Source of the DNA: Trichuris trichiura
Lineage: Eukaryota; Nematoda; Enoplea; Trichinellida; Trichuridae
NCBI GenBank assembly: GCA_037903355.1
Contig: JBAJFE010000014.1
Span: 7,564,001-7,628,000 of the forward strand
Reading direction: 5' to 3'
Length of the DNA stretch: 64,000 nucleotides
The stretch's first letter is position 1; each line of letters opens with the position of its first letter. The translations under genes and the position numbers were made by a program. Below, piece by piece: positions 1-12,602 of this stretch. The notes under the pieces were generated by a model, which was given only the letters and a program-made list of their open reading frames with translations, had not been told where the DNA came from and made no database searches.

Positions 1-3000
1 AGGTTAGATTTTTGCCAAATTACCAAATTGTGGAGCATGCTTAAGCCTCTTATGTGTTTCCCATCAATTCTATGTCGCCACTTAGTGAGGCTGAAGTAGC
101 AGTGTGCAAAAGGACGTAAGCATCCCTTTCGTACAGCATTCAAAATCTATTTGTTGTGCCTGCAGATCACTGTGATTAGGTCTGGCGAGAATTTATGCTA
201 CCTTTGGTAATTTTGTCTAGGCTTCACTCGCTTGCTATGGGTCAGTTATAAGCGATTGACATATAGTTCGTCGAGTACATGGAACCAAACAGAAATCCTG
301 GAAAGCTTTTTTTGTGTTCAAGGTACTTGTGCGCCTTCATTTTCGGTTAGTGCCCCTCACGTCAGTTGCTTTCTGAATGGGTTTAGGCCAGCGGAATGTG
401 GCGGCAGTAGCGAACATTGCTTTCCCGAGTTTCGCACGAGCTGTCTCCCATTGCTGTCAGCTTAAGGGGGGAATTAATATTTCATGAGTACTTCATTGTC
501 AAGTGTGCAATTAGTTCATCGAAAACAGCTTTTCGCGTAAACTGAGTCAATTCCAACTTGGTGAAAATGGAAGTGGTCCTTCCTTATTCTCTGTTTGCTT
601 GTATCTTCACTTTTGCTTGCCAGGTATTCATTTCTATCAGCAGACTGCCACTCCCAGTCACCTATATTGTTAATAGTATGCCTGTTAGGTAAGCTGCATC
701 GTTGTGTGTGATTTACGCTTAATTCATTTTTCGACTCCATCAAGCCACCTGGAATAACCGGTTGGCATTTTTTTAATCGAGCAAAGAAGTTCCAACTCAC
801 GCACGCATGTTATAGTTCTTTAAATCTGTGGAAGCACCAGTTTCATCTCATTTTGTTGCAGGAACAACGTTAGCAATGACGTGTAGAGTTTTAAACAATT
901 GGGTTGAGGAATTGTTTTCCATCCACGTTTTTTGTCCTTATTCGATATGTTAGTAGGCTTTTCTACTACATAAAAACTGAAGCTTATGCGTACCTTTTTT
1001 TCGTACCTCGGTTAACAAAGCATTAAACAGCGCCCATAAGTTTTGCCAGATTTTTTACTCCTATGCTAAGAGATAATTAAATTCTTTGTTAGAGGACTGA
1101 GTCAGACAGAGGTCGCTCGTTGATGGGACCTTCGCTTATACAGCTTGAATGAGCGCTCTAGATTTTCTCTTTCTGCACAGCGGAGTCCGTGGTGTTGCTG
1201 AGAATGATTTCGCTGATTGCTTGACCTCAGGTCTCTGCCTCCCTGCTTCATCTGGGACGAATTTCTTCTATTCGATATTTTCTTGTCGATTGTTCATTCA
1301 TTCAGCTGAAAGTGTAGGTGGACAGGGATAGCGTATAAGCTGTGCGTGGTACGCTATTGCCTTAATGAAACTCCCTGATTAAAGTGCCCAATGCGCTGAT
1401 AGTTCCTTCCATCACCAGATGAATATTTGATATCCGAAGCTTTCACAGTCACCGATTTCCAGTAGTAATTTTGACAGTCTTTGGTCTACTTCAATTATTC
1501 TCAATGGGGAAAGCAGCTGAAGGGCCGTCGTGGGTGGCACTTGAAGTCTTAGATTTCATCAAACTTAGCCCTTCACTTTTTACTAAATTGGAAAAATCGT
1601 AGTGGCGTTATATGGGTGTTTGGCATTTTCCCCAAAGTTAGCCTTCAAAACCAGTGGGCTTTGAGTTTCTGCCACTGTTTATATCCGCTAACATCTTGAT
1701 AACTTTTAATATGGGACCGTAAAATTTTGTCGCTTTGTTCTTTCTCCCCATTAGACCCTTTTATTCAGGCAACTCAGATTACAAGAAATTACTTTATGTC
1801 CGGTTACATGCTCAATAGTTCTGTGGCTAAATCATTTATTGCCATCGTAATTCTTGCTCGTTGGAGCAAATGATTGATTTTCCCAGCAGGAGTGCTATGT
1901 GTTGGTCTTGGTCAGTTGCTAGCGTTTTCTAGCAAACAGTTTACTGATCACCGTTGGCTTCTTGGCTTTCTTTGGACATTTCGTTATGCAAATCTAGATT
2001 TTTGACTCCCATCGGGTTGCGCATATTTTGCCGGAAGTATTGGTAGTCGTTTTGACGTGCTCCTGTCGTACATGCTGTGACATTGGTTTATGAGCGTCAA
2101 CGGTAACGTGTGATTGACAGCGTCATCGCTTTTCTTTCATGGTTGCTTTTCTCGAAGCGACAAATCAATATCGTGCTTTAAAATTTCCTAAGTGTCGAAC
2201 GGCTGAGTATTCAATTCCATGCTCATAGATCAGTCTTATCTATTGCCCTGCGGCTTGACGGCAGTTCTGGTTTGAGGGGTTCTCGCTCTGGCTGTCTGAA
2301 TTTCGCCTTAAGCAGGAATGCTGAGCAAAGAAGCGTACGTTCGTACCACTGGGTGACAAGGTTGGATTTGGTTGGTTAAGCAGGTGGACCTTGACCGGTT
2401 ACATAATCAACTTTATAGCAGGGTTAATTGGCGACGGACCCGGACCGTCTGTCAATAAAGAGTTAACAGTGAGCAATTTGTCTGAATGGCGTAATTGTGA
2501 ATCGATTAAGGAAAAACTGAGTACGTCAAGTTCGGAGAAGTGGTCTTTCGTTTCTGTTTCACTTCCTATTTGTTTCGCTTTTCTGCTTCTAAGCGCAAAG
2601 ATTATTGCACCTGGCGGTCGGTTCTGTTGAGCGATATCTCTTTTGTATTTGTCGTTAATGAAAGCCCATTTTGGATGTAATCCGAGAGATATAGCAGGTA
2701 GCGCGGTCAGAGATTTAAGCCATTGCTTTGCGAATCCATTACTGGTTATTTATTGCATTTTTGTTTTTATCTTCGGTTTGGTCTTGCCGAGGTAGGATTG
2801 ATGATCGATGAAGTACTTTTAAATGGGAATTAATGTTAAAAACATTGTCCTTATGTACATAGAACTTCATTTACCATCACTGCTTCTTGGACAAGACCAG
2901 TGCTTATAGGAAGTTCAACACGAAGGTGTATTCCTTGGACCAGTGAAGTCCCATTCATGTTTATTTATAGTTCACTGGCAACATTCAATTTCGTTGCGTA

Positions 3001-4616
3001 AGTGGCATTGAGCAGTAGTCAAGTACGGGAACGCAATGCCAGACAACGTTTTGCGCTGAAGGCAACATCAATTGCTATTCCCTTATCCGTAGTTTGTGAT
3101 ATCGTTCCAGCAGCCGTTCAATGTTAGTTAAGGTTCTTCGGCTAAGAAGTCGAATTATGTTTTGTGCTTTAGCACCTTTGGCCGTATATGTTATTGGGAT
3201 AACGTGTTTCTGATGGAGAAATCGGTATGATTAATTTATTGATTGTGGGCGTATATTTTACTGAACCACGTATGGGACATTCAGGTACAAATGTTGGAAC
3301 GAACGAGTGCCCTAACTGCGCAGTAATGGAACATTTATTTAGCTTTTGTCCGTTTAAATGTTTGTATTTTCGGAAGTTTATATGTTCGCAAGTGACAGCC
3401 TTACGGCAGGCCAACTGCGTTAAACCCTAAATCTTTGTAAAACTGCGTTAATAGCTTTTTCCTACGCAATGAGTCTGCACTTCTCAAATTTTATTCTTTT
3501 TGCAGTTTGTTTAAAATTGAAGGAAACCATGCACAAGAGTCCGATTACGAAACTGTTAAAACATTTAAATAAGTAGTATTTTGTAACGTGCTGTTGAAAT
3601 TTTAGAATTTATCTATAGTAGAACAATGCACAGGCCTTTGCCTTATCGTCTATTCTTGTCAAAATTGACGGGGCTGTTGAGACTGCTTGGTTTCGGCTGT
3701 CCAGTAGGATTGAATTTAAACAATGACTAACCGCTTACGGAAGAAGCTGACTGGTTTTGCTAGTAATCCTACACAGCTTAGTGCGTCTACATGTCAAGCC
3801 ACGTTAGCTCCGTTAAGCAGCAGAGTGAGCTGAAATTGCCCAGTGTTTGCATTAAAAAAGAAAAAAAGTGTAAACTTCATTTACAGTGATATACGGCAGG
3901 CTGCCACGGATCTAGTGCTTGCTAAGTTGTACAGTTTTCACTGGGCAAATGATTTGTGGACGGCAGCGAACTACGGACACCGCTCATATATCTAACTGGT
4001 CAGAGAGAAATTAATAGGCAACAAAACTGGTCTACCTGTGGTCTTCGTTGTATGCCTCCTCATTAAAGCCTCGTTATTTTTTGCACTTATTGCGTCTGCT
4101 TTCTGTATGAAAGAACTTGTATTAGTTTATAGAGTACCTCAAAAGCAAGGCGATGCAAATAGTCGTCCAGTAAACTGTGCGTGCTGCTCCAAGTATCGGT
4201 GGCCTAGCAAATACCCTAATCTGGCACATCCTAAGTCCTGACGATGCTGAATTAGTGGCAGTCTGCTATGATAAGAAGTCTTTCAACCGTAAAGGAGAAG
4301 TGTTTCTGTTTGTAATATGAGGCAGAATTCTAATGCATAGGCCTGTGCCTTATATCGCTGACAGCGGAAACAGACGGTTTCCAAACGCTTCGGTTAGTTA
4401 CGTTTTCTTGTTATGTTCGCAGGGGAATAAACCGTTTTTCAACCATCCCTATCAGTTTCCGTAAGTCTAATCCTCTCTGTCCTAAATGGCCTGGAAATTC
4501 GGCGCCTTGTTTTGGATAAATTGTTTCTGTAAATCGGCGGCACTTCATTGTTTACAGTCGACTACATTTGAAACTGTTGAAAAGTTGCAGCTTCGCCGTG
4601 AAGCGTAATCGATGTA
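1..4616. other. gene-free stretch, no recognised feature
   Basis: AT-rich sequence with only short open frames on both strands, none resembling a known domain. I saw no long inverted repeat, tandem array or terminal-repeat element here. It could be intergenic or an intron of a gene lying mostly outside the window. Confidence 0.5.
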
Positions 4617-6375
4617 CCGTGTATGACGGCCTATAAGAACACCCCATACCTAAGTAATGCTCAGTAATGATTGGACCAGTTCCGGCGACGCTGATTGCTA
4701 ATGTCTGGGTCAATTCTGATTGGTCAGTCTCCTGTGAATGCTAATCTTCCATTCAGCTGAAACTGTCTTGCTTCAACTTCAGTGGGAAAACTGATCCGCT
4801 GCCGATTAGCGCGTGTTGTACAGCACCGTGTAGACTATAAGAATTGAATCGTATTGAATAGGTTCATAGGTTCATTGAATTACAACTGTTGCATGTAAAA
4901 CATAGATGAATAGATTGCAGAAGCTGATAAACATGGTGCACGACGTGGAAAACATTAATAGCAGGAGACAAAACGGTTATGCTAAGTATCGTCTTCGTCA
5001 CTGTCTGTCGGTCTATCGTTTTCTGTGTCGTCCAACGGGATAGAGACTTTCGGAGACTTCATAACGGTTTCCGTCTTTTATTTGCTCCATGCCTTTATTA
5101 CAAACTGGCACAGCAAATTGACCGATGGGGCTCACATTCGTCCTCCGGCTGTGTAGCTCTTCTGCTCGTTCACCATCCATTCCTTCCTCTCTTCTCGCAT
5201 GCAGTCTTTAAAGAGCTTTTTATGCAGGCGTTCATCGGCTGCAGAACTGTTGTAATCCCAGCGGGAATTATGGCTGTTTCTATTTTGCATTTCTTTAAAT
5301 GTGATTTTATCGCTTCAGCTACGTGGCTGCAAAATCAGTCCCACACCGGTAAGCTTCTGTTGCTACCACGCCCAGACATTTTCTCCAGATGTTGTCAATC
5401 CACAATCTCACAGCCTGTTCATCCATCCAGCCGTTCTCGTGAAAGTCGACAAAGGTACCAGAAGGAAAATCTTCCTTTGGCCTCCGTTTCCTCTTAAATA
5501 TGACCATAGGCTTCAGCTTCATTCCATTAGCCAGGCAGGACAACACCACCGTGAAATGAATTCTTTTATGGGCAGTGCTCTTCATTACTACAAACTTTGT
5601 GCCTTTACTGTCCACAGTCCTATTCCCAATCATATCGAAAACTATTGGCGTCTCATCCACGTTACCGATGTTGTCCAATGGAAACTCAGTCCCTCTTGTC
5701 AGATTTCTGACATGCCTGGAAATATAATTTCGTGAGATAGAATACAGTTTCATTTCCTCTGTGAAGCACAACTTCGACTTCTCCTTATTTGGCGATCGCT
5801 CGCTACGCTTCTTTAAAAAAAATATGTATGAACTTACCGCCGGAAGTCACGCAGCTTATCCTCCAAATCTACAGACATTTTCTCTGCAACTTTTATCTTT
5901 TGTCTCACGGCCAGGTCCTTCGTTTTCATGAAACATTTGCACCATCCAGTCGTTGCGGTAATTCCGTAGCGTAGGTGCGGGTTGCAGTGGGCCCAGTTCA
6001 TCGCTTGATTCCTCGTGTCTGTACTTGTGATAATACGACCGCTTTGTCGCTGTTGTCGTACCCATTATGCCAAATTGTTCTCCAGTTCCGGTCAGTAGGC
6101 GATGCCTGAGCGCCTTGTACGTTTTTCTTCAGCATCCTCTTCAGTGCCTCTTTCTAATTCCTCGAATTTATTATCATCTTCGGCGTGACGCCATACTTCC
6201 TGGCCGCCTATGAATTGTTAGTTTCTTTTGCCGCCTTGACGACTTCCAACCTGAATTCAGCTTTGTGGCTTCTCCTTGTCCTAGATCGCACGCGGAATGC
6301 ACTAATTAAAGCTGCAAAGTTCCTTAGTTAGTCACTTGGTTTCTTCAGTTGCTACTAAGATCGCGATACATATTT
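4617..6375 (-). mobile_element. pogo-like DNA transposon, single truncated copy
   Basis: The left end begins with CCGTGTATGACGGCCTATAA right after a TA dinucleotide. This terminal sequence is shared with the MITEs at 49309-49591 and 55076-55361 and with the outer ends of the 36884-41205 palindrome. The body encodes a broken pogo-like transposase on the minus strand. Homology to the other copies stops near 6375 without a matching right terminal repeat, so this looks like half of the palindromic form or an end-truncated copy. Confidence 0.75.
4982..6290 (-). pseudogene. pogo-like transposase (DDE_1 type), broken
   Basis: Read on the minus strand, fragments match the N-terminal helix-turn-helix, CENP-B-like and DDE parts of a pogo-superfamily transposase. 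The DDE part includes NVDETPIVFDMIGNRTVDS (first catalytic Asp) and VVLSCLANGMKLKPMVIFKRK. The final stop (TAG) is at 4984-4982. Compared with the copies at 37246-38491 and 39551-40843, the start ATG is lost (GGACAAG in place of ATGGCAAG) and the frame shifts several times, so no full protein can be made. Long plus-strand frames over 4979-5735 are antisense shadows. Confidence 0.8.
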
Positions 6376-6409
6376 CCTTGTCGGGATTGTCTCATTTGTT
6401 TGTTATTAA

Positions 6410-6735
6410 TGGAAATGCCCAGAATCTTGGCTGTTTCTTCGCGTGCGCTTATTCTGCCAGAACTTTTGCTCTCCGTTCAATCGATAAGGTTTTCATGAAC
6501 TGCTCAAGGTTGACCGTTTTATAGCATTCCAACTCTACACTGTCATGTAACAACGTTTCTTCTGAATCTTTTTCTTGTAAAAGACCTCACATATTTCCTT
6601 TTATTATTTTCTGACGCTGGAGATGGACAGAGGAGCTGCATTTGGTAGAAACGTTTCACACTTTCAGCTGCAGCGTAGCCCATTGTTTTAAGGAGCTAAC
6701 ATTAGGCTGGAGGAATTGCGCAATCACAAGATAAT
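6410..6735. repeat. diverged dispersed repeat, partner at 14240-14540
   Basis: This stretch and 14240-14540 share collinear blocks: CAGAATCT(T/C)(G/A)GCTGTTTCT, a stretch with GTCATGTAACAAC / GTCATATAACAAC, and TAGAAACGTTTCA followed by ACATTAGGCTG / GCATTAGGCTG. On the minus strand both give pieces like a helix-turn-helix transposase N-terminus (ISARKTAKILGISINNKQ), suggesting remnants of one old DNA transposon. No ends or target duplications could be defined. Confidence 0.5.
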
Positions 6736-8030
6736 CAAATCAATTCTGATCGGACATCCTGTCCACGGTGCACGAGGCATCATCCTTTTATGGCAGCACC
6801 TCGCTTTGTTATGGTTTTTAATTTTGAAATAAGTTTCTTGTAAGGCGCGCATAAATTTTTTGCGGATACGGTTACCTCGCACCCGTTTTGTTGTGAATCG
6901 CTTGAAAAGAAAAAAGAGAAAACAGACATTCTGGATAGCATAATCGGTCCCACTTGCTCTCTCGTGCTGGCGACGGGCCTATGACGTCTGAAGATCTTCA
7001 TTCTTTCTTTTTCCTCTTAAGTTTTTTGTAATAAAACGAGCACATCGTACATCTGTTTAAGAATGCGTTTGTACATTTTACGCAGTTTAAAAACGTGCAC
7101 TTCTCTGCCGATCCTGATAATCCACGTTCATCATTACGGTTTCGCTGCTCATAGGCCCAGAAGAGTCGCAAAAGCTTTGGCATGCAACTAGTATTATCGC
7201 AAAATAAAATCTGCTTTGAGATTTATCTGGACAAAAAGTTGGAAGCGCATGAGACCACGATGTGATCTTCATGATGGACAAAGACCCTGTCCGCAATTCA
7301 AAATTTCTGGAAAGCATGTATGAACAGCTTCTTAAACTGGCTTTGGGGCATTAGAAGAGATCGTTTCACTGTTAAAAAAGATCGATTTGTCTTTTGAATT
7401 GATACGTGTTATGAAACGATGTTTACATCATGTGGCGCTCACTTGGCTTTGATTTGTGGCGCAAACTTTTGCTAAACGTTTGCTTTACGTGCGTGCATTG
7501 GCAGTGAAGTTTTTTGTGGCTAATGGCACGGGTCTCTTGTTAATGGGAGTTACGATTTCATCATTAGCAATACATTGTATTGTTATATCAGAATTTAGTT
7601 ATTTCTGTAGCGATTATTTGTAAGGTAGAGCAGTAACGATGCATTGTGGACTGTAAGGCTCTTCATGGTAGTTGCGTAATTGCCCAAATCGCTACCTAAA
7701 TCAGTTTCCTGCAATAATGCAGCCAGCAGTTTTATCGATGAGTGGATCGGCCACCTGGGTGCAAGCACCGGTTTGTCAGTTAATGCAACCTGGGCGGGAA
7801 AGTTTAGTTGTCATTTGCGTTTGTTTTATGACTTCCGTTTCCTGTGTTCGTCAGCGGTGCACAAAAAATCTTTTTGACAGAAACTTATACGTTGTACTGC
7901 TAATTAAGATCTCTGCTCAAACTCAATAGGATGGTTTTACTGCCAAGGCAGCAGCAGAAGACAACCAATTCTTTCATAGAGCTTGATCGCTGCGCTTAGC
8001 AAAGTTATTTCTGTAAGAACGAGTTAACTT
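6736..8030. other. gene-free stretch, no recognised feature
   Basis: Only short unrelated open frames and no recognisable domain, RNA gene or repeat boundary. It lies between the diverged repeat at 6410-6735 and the hammerhead-bearing palindrome at 8044. Confidence 0.4.
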
Positions 8031-8043
8031 TAAATTTGTTATT

Positions 8044-8395
8044 TTCATAGTAGATCTTCAGATTCACGGGTTTTGCCTGTTGGGTGTATCTGTAAGTAAA
8101 CTTCAAAATGCCCTACCAACGGATGGATGAGCAAATTGTTAGAGAAATTACAGAACAAAACGAATACCGTACGTTTCGGAACTGCTCGTGTTCCGTCGTC
8201 TGACGACGGAACACGAGCAGTTCCGAAACGTACGGTATTCGTTTTGTTCTGTAATTTCTCTAACAATTTGCTCATCCATCCGTTGGTAGGGCATTTTGAA
8301 GTTTACTTACAGATACACCCAACAGGCAAAACCCGTGAATCTGAAGATCTACTATGAAACTATTCAAGCCTGTTAAAAGACATCCTGTTTTTCGA
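8044..8395. mobile_element. Penelope-like (hammerhead-type) inverted-repeat insertion, perfect palindrome
   Basis: Positions 8043-8359 form a perfect palindrome: two 158-bp arms around a single central base at 8201, with no mismatch that I could find. The same 76-residue frame therefore appears on both strands. The insertion is flanked by a perfect 13-bp direct repeat, TAAATTTGTTATT, at 8031-8043 and 8396-8408. A 36-nt asymmetric tail (8360-8395) follows the palindrome. The centre falls on the first base of a hammerhead-like core (CTGACGA at 8200-8206, then a GGAAC/GTTCC stem and GAAAC). The centre has removed the stem-I partner, so the ribozyme should be inactive here. The arm is the same unit as the solo copy at 13128-13307. 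Confidence 0.85.
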
Positions 8396-8475
8396 TAAAT
8401 TTGTTATTAGAAAAAGGTTTGTTCAGAAATATTCTTTCGCGTAAAGTACTGTTGTGCTGCTGTAACACTCTAGGG

Positions 8476-8942
8476 CAGTGTTTCTCAAGGTCAGGATCGC
8501 CAGGGCTCCCCCGTGAACGTTTCCGAGCGTTTGGCCCACCCCCCAATTCTGTCGATTTTGGGAGCTCTGATTGGCTGGATGGGAGGACGGAGGGTAGTTG
8601 GGACGTCATAATGTAGGTGCTGCTCAAAATTCTGTAGGGAAAGCGTTTCCCGGATAGCGAGTCGAACACTTACTTTCCACCTCCGAGCAGGCTGTCCCCC
8701 AGTCGATTCTCCCAGCCAATCAAAATTGCGGGACGCAACAGCATGCAGCTTTCTCTTAGCCAGAGAGGCACGATATCTGACCTGCAGGCCATACCTTCCT
8801 ATGCATCTCAATACGATCGCCCAGGAGGGGCATGTGCTCCCCGCAGCTCAAAAGGGACCCCGAAAGCCCCCTTAGCGATTTGGGCTCCTGGACCTCAAAA
8901 AGGCCCCCCGGTGAGGCACGTGGCCCACTGTGAGAATCACTG
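8476..8942. mobile_element. hAT MITE, 467 bp
   Basis: Terminal inverted repeats CAGTGTTTCTCAAGG and its counterpart ending TGAGAATCACTG, flanked by a perfect 8-bp target duplication CTCTAGGG (8468-8475 and 8943-8950). Eight-base duplications and CAGTG...CACTG ends are typical of hAT transposons. No transposase is encoded. It is a sister of the copy at 48527-48949, with shared internal blocks such as CTGATTGGCTGGAT and GGGGCATGTGCTC. Confidence 0.92.
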
Positions 8943-8950
8943 CTCTAGGG

Positions 8951-11900
8951 GGTTTGCTTAATACCTTTAACCTCTCGACAGGAAACTGGCAGCAGCATTT
9001 GCGCTTTTTTCTGTCTTTTGCAGCATGCCTTGACCTCCATGCCTTTAGAGGGGAATGCGCTTTGAAACAGCTTTTACCAATTAATCCTCAAGGCTACTTT
9101 GACGACACATTATTGATCATTTCCGGTGATTGAGTAGTTAGCAATTAAGTGGCTGTCTTTCACCTGCTTCTACAGAGTTGCCATTTGTTTAGCGTGTTCA
9201 TAAAGTTAGAGCTGTTTAGCCTAGCTCAGGTGGCAGTCAAATCAAAACTGTTTGAGCGAAAGCTTCGCTTGCTTGCTGATAGAGAGGGAATGCAGATATG
9301 CATTTAAGCTAGAGTATCGAGCTGTTCCCACTGTACTCTTCAGCATCTTTTGTTTTTGCAAAGTTTTTTAGATCTTGCTCCCTTACTGATGGTTGCTTGT
9401 CTTGAACAGAATGTTTACTTCTAATTGGTTTAGGCGGCCATTAAAGTTTGAAGGTCTTATTGCATTGAAAAGTGCGAGAGTTTGGGTGAATGAACGTGAG
9501 CTTGCGCTGTAGTCTTCACCTATGTTTTAAGAATAAGTAAGTAATCCTAACTGACCTTTCTATGCGTAAGTTTTTATGCGACTTTTCTTGTCTTGTTCAG
9601 GAACCTAAGCGCTGTTTGGGTTTTTAGTGATCAGTTAATCAGCTTGCAGAATCGCACAAGTATTTATAAGTTTATAGATTTTTCCTGCCAAGGAGGGACA
9701 TTGGAAACATTTTTCTCGTACTGACACTATTCAGCTAAATATTAGAAAAGGTTCACAGATAGATTTACCAAGATTTCTCCGTTGATGGCCGTTCGTTATA
9801 GAGATCTGTAAACAGTAAATTACAGGACTAATTTTAGCCGTTTATGGGAGAACGCAGTGACTTCGCATTAGAACGAATAAAATGAATAAACCTGCTAGTG
9901 ACTGTTTAGTAAAAGATAGGCGCTTTTGTGCCGCCTACTTGGCCGCATAAAATTTGCTCTTTATAAACTAATCGCATGCTATACTTCAGCTTGTTGTTTT
10001 CCACTTGTTTGCTCAGTTGCTGCGATTTTTTTCTTTACTCACAAAAAGTGTATTTGCGTGTCGTTCATCCGTTTCTGTTGCATTCAAAAAAATTGCTGGA
10101 TAGTCAAGATCAGTGCAGTTTGTACGGAAACGTTTTTCGGCTGCTTACACTATTACAGTTGCATAACTGTTGCGAAAGAAAGAAAAACGATCATAAATAA
10201 TTTTTATTTGTTAACCGTTCATTTATTAATAATTTTGAGTGCATTATTTTCTTTGGCTTATATTGCTTTCCACTGATAAGTTTCCACTAATTCTTGAGAA
10301 GTTGGAGATCATAATGTGTTCAATGCCTAAGCTTAAGGTTTTACTGAAAGAAGCGATTTGGTCGTGGCTCCCTTATTCTTTTGAATCTGACCTCATTGCT
10401 TGATCTTCATCTCGTCTGGCACTGGATGACATCACGTGTGTTCCACATGTCTTCATGGCATATGTTATTTTACTTATATCAACATGGGCGTGCCAGTAAT
10501 TGACAGTTTACCGCCTTAATGCCCATGTAGCTTTTGAGATTTCGTTGGATGTGGCTGATCTAGTAAACGGCGTCAGTCCTTTTTGGGAATTAAGATTCAT
10601 GTGCACGGTTAGCATCATTAGTCTTCCTGGCGATTACGTTAACTGCACTCTCTAGGAGCGCAGAAATACGCAAAAGTAAATTAGGTATGACAACGAGTTT
10701 TCTTTTACAAAAAAACAACTTTGCTTAAGTGAACGATTCCTGCGATGTTCTCTTTTAACCGGTCCAATTTCAGCGACAAATGTGCTGACAGCAATTTCTG
10801 GTGAAGGTGCTTGGCCATCGTTTCCGTCATTTCTCTTAAGTAGAGACCTTTTCTTTCCGCAACTTTTTTTTTGTATGTTATGAATCTTCGACTTTCAGTT
10901 GTTGTGTACATCATCAGTTCTTGAACAGCATGACAGCATTAAGTGTATTTTTTTCTGAGCTTAGTTGAAGAGGATTTCAAGCTTAGTAATGCGGTGCCTA
11001 TTAACTGGTCTGCTTTTCAAATGTTGAATTATTTTGTGTTGTGCACTTGAAAAATCGTTTGAGTTTAGTGAATGGAGTTGGCCGATTAAGGGCAGCTGTT
11101 TGTTCGATAGCTTATTGCTTTCCATTGTTCACTGTTGGCTCCAACCACTAAGTTCATTTTTGATGCAGTGCCTGCCTGTTCGGCTATGTAATTTATTATT
11201 TCTATGCAAGAAACGTTGTCCAATTTTTCTCATTAAAGGCTCCTTACCATAGTGACTGCCTCTGTGGCTGAACCTTGTTTTTGTTGAGCTCGTTTATGGA
11301 AACAGTTATTGATTTCCCCGTATTTCTTCTGTAAAAATCCTGCCAAAGTGGTATTCAATAACAGCTTACGTCTCCTTTCCGAATTGCTCAAAGACGTGTT
11401 ATCACGTAAAAACGAACAGGTGCCGAAGAGCTTGTTGTGACGCTACCAGCAGCCCGGTTGTATTGCGTCAAGAGCTATGGGCCACTGGGGAGTTGATACT
11501 GGCTCGTATTGCAGAAGTTTCAAGGAAAACTCGTTCGTTCCGGTGTAGCTACAATTGAATCCCATTTCCGAATGCCGTCTCGCGGCAAACGATTTCTTGA
11601 ATAATAAGGCGGCTGATTTCATACGAAGTTCAAATTAGGAGTGTTAAAGAAACTTGATTGGCTTCGCTCTCGTAACGCTTTTTGGTTCTTTATTACGTCA
11701 AGCAAGCTTAGGTCCGGAGAGCTGTTCCTTGTTGAAAAGTTCCCCTTCAATTTGGCCCACTTGCTCTATGGGAGATTCGCATATTTTCAGCGTTCTACGC
11801 CTTCCCACGTATGTTCGAGAGGAGACCGCGTTGCGTAAGAACCGGTCTACTGAGCGAGGTACTTAACTCACTGTGCGCATGTATACGTACGCTCATCTGA

Positions 11901-12602
11901 TGGTAGAGTTGTTCCAGAGGTGCTTTATTTCGCAATTTAATTGTGCATTGAAAGAAGCCAGAGCAATATAGCAATTTGAGAACATTTGAGTAGCATTCTT
12001 TTCCTACTTCTACTTCAGGTGAGTTCCAGTTTTAAACCTGACGCAGTTTCTCGGGTTCCTTTCACCTTGTTTTGACCAGCTGTCCTCAGGCGGTAAGAGT
12101 CTAATTCGCATGCTCATAGAGTGATAAAGCTGGAGAAACCTGTTTATTTCGTTTACGTTGCACTGCTTGCTGAGTGCAGCGTTTGTACAGGAGCAGTTGT
12201 TTTCCGTGTAAATTTGAATGCTTAATATTCGCTCAAGCAGTCAAAGCTTGTCTGTTCTCTCATTTTGCGGCATTGAGCATTGTCGCTGTTTCCTCTAACA
12301 CCTACTTGAGTCATAATCAATTAAGTTCAGTTTGCGGAAGCAACCATTGTTACCCTCTTTGATTTGCTTTTATAATTCGTTTTCGATTGCATCCTTTCGG
12401 ATTCGTTAAGGACCGTCGCAGTACTGCGTGCGTCACTAACATATGTCAGAGCCTGGCACTGCGCGCCGTTTGCTGACTGCAATTTCAACGTTGTTCACGT
12501 TTTCGTTCTTTTAGCTGCCTTAATGCTGACAGCTTGCAAAAAGTGCAATGAGCACGACGTTCCTGGTTTGCTATTGATAATATCGACGGCGTGTCGAGGA
12601 TA
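8951..12602. other. gene-free upstream region of MVK
   Basis: No conserved coding exon, RNA gene or transposon end seen. The MVK start codon lies immediately downstream, so the promoter and any 5' untranslated exon should lie in its 3' part, but I cannot place a transcription start or a core promoter motif with confidence. Confidence 0.4.

Noticed and set aside
4979..5735. 172- and 144-codon frames on the plus strand
   Set aside because: They lie antisense to the recognisable pogo-like transposase on the minus strand.
8200..8240. Functional hammerhead at the palindrome centre
   Set aside because: Core and stem II are present but the stem-I partner strand was lost at the symmetry point.
8045..8357. 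Identical 76-residue open frames on both strands
   Set aside because: A direct consequence of the perfect palindrome, with no domain and no independent sign of coding.
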